A stretch of 64,000 nucleotides of DNA, taken from positions 248,001 to 312,000 of the forward strand of contig NZ_JAEPPI010000002.1 in NCBI RefSeq assembly GCF_017641085.1, in the 5' to 3' direction. Positions 58,225-64,000 of this stretch are shown in pieces. This DNA is from Gracilimonas sp. GTDB taxonomy: Bacteria > Bacteroidota > Rhodothermia > Balneolales > Balneolaceae. The notes under the pieces are model-generated. The model was not told the DNA's origin and searched no databases. It was given only the letters and a program-made list of their open reading frames with translations. The translations under genes and the position numbers were made by a program. Within the stretch, counting starts at the first letter, position 1, and each line of letters starts with the position of its first letter.

Positions 58225-60465
58225 ATGGAACAACTGAAATCAATTGTTAGGAGAGACCTTAAACCGGCCTTTTGGTCTTGGAATATAAAGAGCGACAGTC
58301 TGACCTTTGGTGCATCTTTTGCAGATTTCTTTGATTGTCCTGGTGAAGAGCTCCCTTCAACTTTTGAAGAACTTTCAAGCTTCCTGGAAGAAAGTGACCG
58401 TTCTAAATTCGTCAAAGTTTTAGAGTCAAAATACGAATGCGAAGAAGCCCATCAGTTTAATTTTGAAACCTCTCATAATGCGGACCATGAAGAGAAACCA
58501 TTCAACCTGAAATGGAAAGGAGAGGTAATTGAGGCGGAACAAGGAAAACCTATTTTAATTGCAGGTCAGGTTCAAAAAGTTTCATTATTCGGGAACAACC
58601 TGTCACAGCGTCAACAGGCAAGTCTCTTTAAAAAATTAATGGACCACCTTCCCGACAGCATTTTCTTCAAAGATAAAGAAAGTCGGTTTATTGCCATCAA
58701 CAATGCCTGTGCAAGCAAGTTGGGATTGAAAAATCCTGAGGAGGCTATTGGTAAAACAGATTTTGACTTTTTTGATGACGAACATGCCCGGCAAGCCCGT
58801 GAGGATGAAGTTGAGGTAATGGAATCCGAACAACCCATTGTCAACAAAACTGAAAAAGAAGTTTCCCGGGATGGAGAGAAATCAGCCTGGGCTTCTACTA
58901 CAAAACTGCCTCTTTACGGAAAAGATGGAACCGTTGCAGGAACCTTCGGTATTACCCGAGATGTGACAGGGCAACAGCAAACGGAGCTGGAACTTCATCA
59001 GGCGGAGGCCACCCTTTCCCGACTTTCAGAACAGGTGCCTGGTTTCTTTTATGTATTTCACTACAAATCGGATGGAAACGCGTGCTTCCCATATGCAAGT
59101 AAAGGCATAAACGATATCTATGAATTAGAGCCTGAGGACGTAAAAGAAAGCATCGACCCAATAATTGACCGTATTCATGAAGATGACCTTAATCGTGTTG
59201 TGCAATCAATTCAACATACGTCAACAAACCTTGAGCCCTGGAATATTGACTTCCGGGTAGTCCTCCCTGAAAAGGGCTTACGATGGGTTCGTGGAAAAGC
59301 AAAGCCCGAAAAGCAGCCTGATGGCACTGTTATAGGCTACGGATATATCACAGATATCACCGAAGAAAAAGAACAGTTTAAGAAAACAGCCCAGCTTCAG
59401 GAACAACTTCAGCAGGTTATCGATTCTGCCCCCAACCTGATTTTCGTTAAGGATATTGACGGTCACTACCTGATGGCAAATGAATCAGCAGCAGACTTTT
59501 TCAATTTGACCGCCGAAGAAATGGTTGGCAAAACCGATGTTGACATTGGGTTATCAGAAAAGAAAGCGCAACGCTACCTTTCTGTAGAAAAAGAGGTTAT
59601 AGAAAAAAATGAACCTATGTTCATCCCTGAGGATAAAACCATTTTAGAGGATGGCAGTGAAGTGTGGCATCAAACCATTAAGGTTCCTTTCCTAAATACC
59701 GATTCAGGTAAACCGGCTGTTCTTTCCATTGTAACCGACATCACCCGAAGAAAAGAAAATGAACTAAACCTGAAGAACAGTATGGATATTATCGGGGAGC
59801 AGAATAAGCGATTGCAGAATTTTGCTCATATCGTATCTCATAACCTTCGCAACCATGCAGGTAACATTTCCATGCTGCTTTCTCTTTATGACATGGAAGA
59901 ATCTCAGGAAGAAAAAGAAGAACTATTAAGCCATCTGAGTTCTGCTTCCGACCGCCTTAATGAGTCTATTGCCGACCTGAATGAAATCATAGATCAGCAG
60001 TACAAGACCGGAGACGAACTTAAAGAGCTGAACCTGCAGGAAACCATCTCGAAAATCAAAGAAATTCTGACAACCGATATTCTTGCCAATAATGTTAAAT
60101 TTGAAGAACAGGTCCCTCCCGGCCTTTCCCTTGAGTATAACCCCGCTTATCTCGAAAGCATTATTCTTAACCTGCTTTCTAATGCCATCAAATACCGGCA
60201 TCCCGACCGAAAACCCAAAATTTCCATAAAGGCATGGGAAGAAAGTGATAAAGTATTTCTTGAAATATCCGATAACGGTTTAGGTATCGACATGAAAAAA
60301 TTCGGACACAGGTTGTTTGGCATGTATAATACCTTCCATGGAAATGATAACGCCAAAGGCATCGGGCTGTACATAACAAAAAACCAAATTGAGTCTATGG
60401 GTGGGTCCATAGCCGTTGACAGTAATCCCGGAGAGGGAACAACCTTTAAAATACAATTACAATGA
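58225..60465 (+). CDS. Multi-PAS sensor histidine kinase
   Basis: A 746-residue cytoplasmic kinase without membrane segments. Three or four PAS domains are seen: a less clear first (about 10-110), then FFKDKESRFIAIN near 145, a PAS with FYVFHYKSDGNACFPYASKG near 280, and FVKDIDGHYLMANE near 405. The phosphoacceptor is in FAHIVSHNLRNHAGN near 535, followed by an ATPase domain with NLLSNAIKYRH, DNGLGID and GIGLYITKN. The ATG at 58225 is preferred to a GTG nine codons upstream. The next gene, a response regulator, overlaps by ATGA. Confidence 0.92.
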   Translation: MEQLKSIVRRDLKPAFWSWNIKSDSLTFGASFADFFDCPGEELPSTFEELSSFLEESDRSKFVKVLESKYECEEAHQFNFETSHNADHEEKPFNLKWKGEVIEAEQGKPILIAGQVQKVSLFGNNLSQRQQASLFKKLMDHLPDSIFFKDKESRFIAINNACASKLGLKNPEEAIGKTDFDFFDDEHARQAREDEVEVMESEQPIVNKTEKEVSRDGEKSAWASTTKLPLYGKDGTVAGTFGITRDVTGQQQTELELHQAEATLSRLSEQVPGFFYVFHYKSDGNACFPYASKGINDIYELEPEDVKESIDPIIDRIHEDDLNRVVQSIQHTSTNLEPWNIDFRVVLPEKGLRWVRGKAKPEKQPDGTVIGYGYITDITEEKEQFKKTAQLQEQLQQVIDSAPNLIFVKDIDGHYLMANESAADFFNLTAEEMVGKTDVDIGLSEKKAQRYLSVEKEVIEKNEPMFIPEDKTILEDGSEVWHQTIKVPFLNTDSGKPAVLSIVTDITRRKENELNLKNSMDIIGEQNKRLQNFAHIVSHNLRNHAGNISMLLSLYDMEESQEEKEELLSHLSSASDRLNESIADLNEIIDQQYKTGDELKELNLQETISKIKEILTTDILANNVKFEEQVPPGLSLEYNPAYLESIILNLLSNAIKYRHPDRKPKISIKAWEESDKVFLEISDNGLGIDMKKFGHRLFGMYNTFHGNDNAKGIGLYITKNQIESMGGSIAVDSNPGEGTTFKIQLQ

Positions 60466-60860
60466 GTTCATTGAAGAGTATCTGTATTATAGATGATGAT
60501 AAAATTTACACCTACGGGGTATCCAAAATTATTAAAAACTACCTGCCCGGAAACGATGTCATGTCATTCGAAAATGGGAAAAAGGCACTTTCTGCCATCA
60601 AAGAAATGGAGCAGAACAATGACGAATTGCCTGACTTAATCCTGCTCGACATCGATATGCCGGAAATGAATGGCTGGGACTTCCTGAATGAATTTCAGCC
60701 AATAAGAGAAAAGGTGAATAAAGAGATTCAGATTTTCGTAATCAGCTCCCGAATTGATCATAAAAATCAGGAAATATACCGGGTGGAATGGGATCAAAAA
60801 GTAGATGACTTCATTCAAAAGCCGGTTCAGGTTGAGGCGCTTAAGAGTCTTCTCACCTGA
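60462..60860 (+). CDS. Single-domain response regulator, partner of the PAS kinase
   Basis: A 132-residue receiver protein. IIDDDKIY gives the acidic pocket, LILLDIDMPEMNGWDF the phospho-Asp (near 64), ISSR the Thr/Ser position and FIQKPV the Lys. There is no output domain. It overlaps the kinase gene by 4 bp, so the pair is a two-component system whose output must go through protein contact. Confidence 0.92.
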   Translation: MSSLKSICIIDDDKIYTYGVSKIIKNYLPGNDVMSFENGKKALSAIKEMEQNNDELPDLILLDIDMPEMNGWDFLNEFQPIREKVNKEIQIFVISSRIDHKNQEIYRVEWDQKVDDFIQKPVQVEALKSLLT

Positions 60861-60973
60861 AGCCTCCTGTGACTCTTGGTTCCGGTACTGCTTTTTTGTT
60901 TTGGGTTGATGTGAACCTTCTTCTGACAGGATAAGTTAATAGTAATAGAATACCACTTAACTAATTCCCGCTC

Positions 60974-61612
60974 ATGAAGATCGAAATTTGGTCGGACGTT
61001 GCCTGTCCGTTTTGTTACATCGGAAAAAGACACCTCGAAGAAGCCCTCCAAAAACTACCGGACCTGGATGTTGATATCGTCTGGAAAAGCTTTGAGCTCG
61101 ACCCCAATGCTCCTGTCGATTCCGATCTTGATATCTATGACACGCTCGCCAAAAAATACGGTCGCGACAGAGCCTGGGCCAAACAAATGAATGCCAACAT
61201 GGTTCAAATGGCCTCCGGCGCCGGGTTAGACTTTAACATGGATGAAGTAAAACCCACTAATTCTTTCAACGCTCACCAGCTTATCCACCTGGCTCGCAAG
61301 CACGGCAAACAAGGTGAGATGAAAGAGGCGCTGTTGTCTGCTTACTTTGTGGAAGGCAAGCATGTGGGCGACAAAGAAACGCTGGTTCAAATAGCTTCGG
61401 ATGTGGGGCTTGACCAAAATGAGGCGAGAGAGGTATTGAAAAATAACACGTATTCCAGCCAGGTCGTCAATAACGTGGAGGAAGCTCACCGACTTGGCGT
61501 TCAGGGCGTGCCCTTCTTTTACATCAACGAAAAGTACGGGCTTTCCGGGGCACAGCCGGTAGAAGTTTTCACCGAGGCACTCCAGAAAATTGCGGAAGAG
61601 AAAGTAAGTTAA
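60974..61612 (+). CDS. DsbA-family (FrnE-like) oxidoreductase
   Basis: A 212-residue cytoplasmic thioredoxin-fold protein with no signal peptide. The active site is SDVACPFCYIGKR (CPFC) at residues of about 8-20. A helical insertion and the cis-Pro block GVQGVPFFYINEKYGLSGAQ follow, typical of the FrnE subfamily. FrnE proteins reduce or isomerise disulfides and help against oxidative stress. It is about 110 bp after the response-regulator gene and has its own presumed promoter. Confidence 0.9.
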   Translation: MKIEIWSDVACPFCYIGKRHLEEALQKLPDLDVDIVWKSFELDPNAPVDSDLDIYDTLAKKYGRDRAWAKQMNANMVQMASGAGLDFNMDEVKPTNSFNAHQLIHLARKHGKQGEMKEALLSAYFVEGKHVGDKETLVQIASDVGLDQNEAREVLKNNTYSSQVVNNVEEAHRLGVQGVPFFYINEKYGLSGAQPVEVFTEALQKIAEEKVS

Positions 61613-61789
61613 CCAAATCGGCTCTCCCTCCCTAAGCTCCTTTCCACCAAATGATTACGCCGCATTTTATGTTATTGGATCTGCAAGTGCGATAAAACTT
61701 GTAAGCTTTTTCAAAGTTTAATTTATCGCAGTTGCCAGAACACTTTTTTTGAAATAGATTTTTGCACCCAATTAAAAATTAAAGTACCT

Positions 61790-62926
61790 ATGAGAAATTT
61801 ATTCATCACACTTATAACAGCTGCTCTGTTTGTGTCGTGCAGTACGGATGATCCCAACCAAGGATCGTTTGTAACCTTGTTAGGGAATGACACCCTTGCC
61901 GTGGAGCAGTTTGTTAAAACCGATTCCAGCATTACAGCTCAGGTTATCCTTCGAAGTCCTGAGGTTCAAATCTCAACCTACATTCTGCATTTTGACGAGT
62001 TAGGCGGAATTGAAAGTATGGTACAAACCGATCACTCTCCGGTAAATGGTTTCCAGGAAGATGGAGCCACCGTCCGTAACATCACGAAAGTGGGAGACAG
62101 TCTGTCGGTTCGCGTATTAAGAGACGAAGAGTATATAACCTATCGGGCACCCTTTGAAGAAGGCCTGCTTCCTTTCATCGATATGGTTCACTGGCCGTAT
62201 GAGTTAGCCTTCAATAAAGCTGCTGAAGCAGATCAGGATACGATCATTCAGCCACTGTTGTCGGGTAACAGGATTATGGATTTCACCATTGCTCAAATTG
62301 AGGGTGATTCCATGACCGTTCGTCACCCTTTCCGCGGAGTGATGGGAGTTCGGGTAAATTCGGACGGAGACATACAGCACCTGGATGCCGGACTTACCAC
62401 CCGAAAGCTTAAAGTACACCGAACCGGACAGTTGGATATGAACGCACTGGCCAATCGATTTGGGAATGATCCCGTTGGTGAGCTTTCCGGAGCTGTAAGT
62501 GCTGAGTATTCATTTAAAGGCGCCAATTTCCGCGTAGATTTCGGTTCCCCTAAAAAACGAGGGCGCGACTTATTTGGAAATATCGTCCCCTGGGGTGAGC
62601 GCTGGAGAACAGGAGCCAACCGAGCTACTCACTTCTATACTTCTGAAGATTTAATGTTCGGCGATCTTGAAGTTCCTGCCGGAGAATACACGCTGTTCAC
62701 AATCCCCCAGCCTGATGGCGGCACGCTCATCATCAATAAGCAAACCGGCCAGAACGGACGTTCTTATGATGAAAGCCGTGATTTAGGCCGCGTACCCATG
62801 GAGATTTCAACCACGGTAGAAACCATTGAGGCGTTCACCATTTCGGTTGAAGAAACAGAAGAAGGCGGCGAGTTGAACCTGGCTTGGGGTAACACCGTTT
62901 TTAAAGCAGACTTTACGATTCAATAA
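61790..62926 (+). CDS. DUF2911-domain lipoprotein
   Basis: A 378-residue protein with lipobox LFVSC (Cys at about 16). The N-terminal 230 residues are beta-rich and not assigned. The C-terminal 130 residues are DUF2911: FGSPKKRGRDLFG, VPWGERWRTGANRATHF, VPAGEYTLFTIP. The domain's function is unknown. The gene ends at a clear terminator. Confidence 0.85.
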   Translation: MRNLFITLITAALFVSCSTDDPNQGSFVTLLGNDTLAVEQFVKTDSSITAQVILRSPEVQISTYILHFDELGGIESMVQTDHSPVNGFQEDGATVRNITKVGDSLSVRVLRDEEYITYRAPFEEGLLPFIDMVHWPYELAFNKAAEADQDTIIQPLLSGNRIMDFTIAQIEGDSMTVRHPFRGVMGVRVNSDGDIQHLDAGLTTRKLKVHRTGQLDMNALANRFGNDPVGELSGAVSAEYSFKGANFRVDFGSPKKRGRDLFGNIVPWGERWRTGANRATHFYTSEDLMFGDLEVPAGEYTLFTIPQPDGGTLIINKQTGQNGRSYDESRDLGRVPMEISTTVETIEAFTISVEETEEGGELNLAWGNTVFKADFTIQ

Positions 62927-62948
62927 ACTTAAGCATACTTGTTTTAAG

Positions 62949-62981
62949 AAGGGCGCATCTTTAACGGTGCGCCCTTTTTTA
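62949..62981 (+). terminator. Rho-independent terminator after DUF2911 gene
   Basis: AAGGGCGCA, loop, TGCGCCCTTTTTT, a 9-bp G+C-rich stem with a T-run. Confidence 0.88.
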
Positions 62982-63019
62982 TTTTCTCTCAGTAAATAGA
63001 AGGAGTTGTTTAAACTTTT

Positions 63020-64000
63020 TCAGGATAATTCTTTTGGGAAACGAAATGAAAGGTGATACATCCCGTCTGTTTTAAGTTGTGATTCTGCTTCAATTTGGGT
63101 TAACAGCGAATCTACTAATGTGATGCCCAAACCGGATAATTTTTCCGATTTATTAACAACAACCCCACTTCCATTATCCTGATAGATAATTTTATAGTGC
63201 TCATCTTCTTCAAAAGCAGAAATATGAATTTGGTAGCTTTCCTGAGCCTCATTAAAACCATGCTTCAGACTGTTTGTAATCAATTCATTTAAAATGATGC
63301 CGATCGGAACTCCATGATTTACATTTAAATATTGAATGTCGATATCTAACTTTAAATTTATTTCTAACCCGGTCTTATTAAAACTATCAAGAATGATACC
63401 CGCTAATTCTTTGATGTATTTTTTGAAATGAATCCTGCTTACATCTTCCGATTGGTATAGCAGTTCATGAACTTTTGAAATTGATAAAATTCTGTTGGTA
63501 CTCAATTTAAGAGCTGACCTTGAGAAATCATCAGGGGCCATTCCCGATTGCAAATCCAATAAGCCAGAAACCACTGCCAAGTTGTTTTTTACCCGGTGAT
63601 GTATCTCCTGCAGCAGCACCTTTTTCTCTTCTATATTTTGTTTCAGCTCCCGGTCTTGATGCTCGAGAACCTCATAGCTTTGATCCTGTTGCTCAATAAT
63701 CTGAATTATAGACTGTATGAAGATATGCACAAACATGGCAATGATAATGCCTACCAAAGACAGTATAACACCATTTACAGCCCATTTATAGGGTACGTTT
63801 AGTGCAGGGTCCATCAAGCCGGGTGGTATTTGACCAGTCAAATATCCATAGGCTATTATTGCATAGGTAAGAATGGATACTAAATAGATAAAAATGGCCC
63901 AACGAACTTTAAAAACCAGTATGCCCGTAAATGGGATAAATACAAATACCGGCTTTACCGTAGAACTGAGACCGTGCTGGTACAGGTCCATAACGAAAAA
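63020..64000 (-). CDS. Membrane-bound histidine kinase (HisKA_2/HWE type), probably cut at its N-terminus
   Basis: The visible 326 residues include hydrophobic segments near the N-terminus (VFVFIPFTGILVF, FIYLVSILTYAIIAYGYL, GVILSLVGIIIAMFVHIFI). They continue into a coiled-coil linker (EQQDQSYEVLEHQDRELKQ), a HisKA_2 phosphoacceptor helix LLQEIHHRVKNNLAVVSGL, and an ATPase domain with LNELITNSLKHGF and GLGITLVDSL. A Met lies nine bases from the window edge, but the frame stays open, so more membrane helices probably lie outside. No receiver gene follows. Confidence 0.88.
   Translation of the reverse strand, partial: FFVMDLYQHGLSSTVKPVFVFIPFTGILVFKVRWAIFIYLVSILTYAIIAYGYLTGQIPPGLMDPALNVPYKWAVNGVILSLVGIIIAMFVHIFIQSIIQIIEQQDQSYEVLEHQDRELKQNIEEKKVLLQEIHHRVKNNLAVVSGLLDLQSGMAPDDFSRSALKLSTNRILSISKVHELLYQSEDVSRIHFKKYIKELAGIILDSFNKTGLEINLKLDIDIQYLNVNHGVPIGIILNELITNSLKHGFNEAQESYQIHISAFEEDEHYKIIYQDNGSGVVVNKSEKLSGLGITLVDSLLTQIEAESQLKTDGMYHLSFRFPKELS

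Overview
The window looks like a stretch of chromosome from a Gram-negative bacterium of the Bacteroidota/Rhodothermota/Balneolota group; a marine or halophilic Balneolaceae-type organism (Gracilimonas/Balneola-like) fits best. The evidence is the promoter style (TTTG, 19 bp, TAnnTTTG at tRNA-Val and blaI), many lipoproteins with short lipoboxes, a DksA-like protein with the degenerate finger seen in this group, an ileS-dksA-lspA operon, single-domain response regulators beside PAS kinases, and a BCCT osmolyte transporter. The placement is inferred from gene content; no rRNA gene is present to fix it.

Layout. 1-3.5 kb: the end of a gcvT-comB-ftsK operon (ftsK cut by the window edge). 3.7-9 kb: an A+T-rich accessory block of unknown small membrane or secreted proteins, including a recent tandem duplicate. 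9-18.3 kb: housekeeping and transport genes (mrp, TRIC channel, PutP symporter, glutamate dehydrogenase, M19 dipeptidase, GNAT) broken up by short intergenic repeats. 18.4-25.8 kb: envelope proteins, a BlaI/M56 sensor-protease operon with its operators and a duplicated sensor tail, a secreted subtilase, YpdA and an outer-membrane barrel protein. 25.8-32 kb: a MITE-like element, lipid and hydrolase genes, ergothioneine-type egtB-egtD and a metzincin lipoprotein. 32.4-34.3 kb: an A+T-rich two-gene cassette (BRCT-like protein plus exonuclease-BRCT protein) next to tRNA-Val. 34.4-43 kb: fatty-acid beta-oxidation (thiolase, FadJ), BCCT transporter with universal stress protein, YajC and RibB with a degenerate RibA half, with several REP-like hairpins. 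43-51 kb: ileS-dksA-lspA, then a five-gene run starting with a phosphatase/fructosamine-kinase pair. 51-64 kb: two-component proteins, a tightly coupled SDR-ALDH-YhdH operon, Kelch and M28 lipoproteins, DsbA/FrnE, a DUF2911 lipoprotein and a partial histidine kinase.

How the genes work together. Metabolic themes are fatty-acid and aldehyde oxidation (thiolase, FadJ, SDR-ALDH-YhdH), peptide and protein turnover at the envelope (M19, S8, M28, metzincin, M56, M15-like), redox and thiol protection (YpdA, EgtB/D, TlpA-like, FrnE), osmotic response (BCCT-Usp), and protein or metabolite repair (LMW phosphatase plus fructosamine kinase). No phage, CRISPR array, complete insertion sequence or classical defence operon was seen. 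The least explained parts are the exonuclease/BRCT cassette at tRNA-Val, the free-standing M56 sensor tail, the RibB fusion lacking its zinc ligands, and several families of hairpin repeats.
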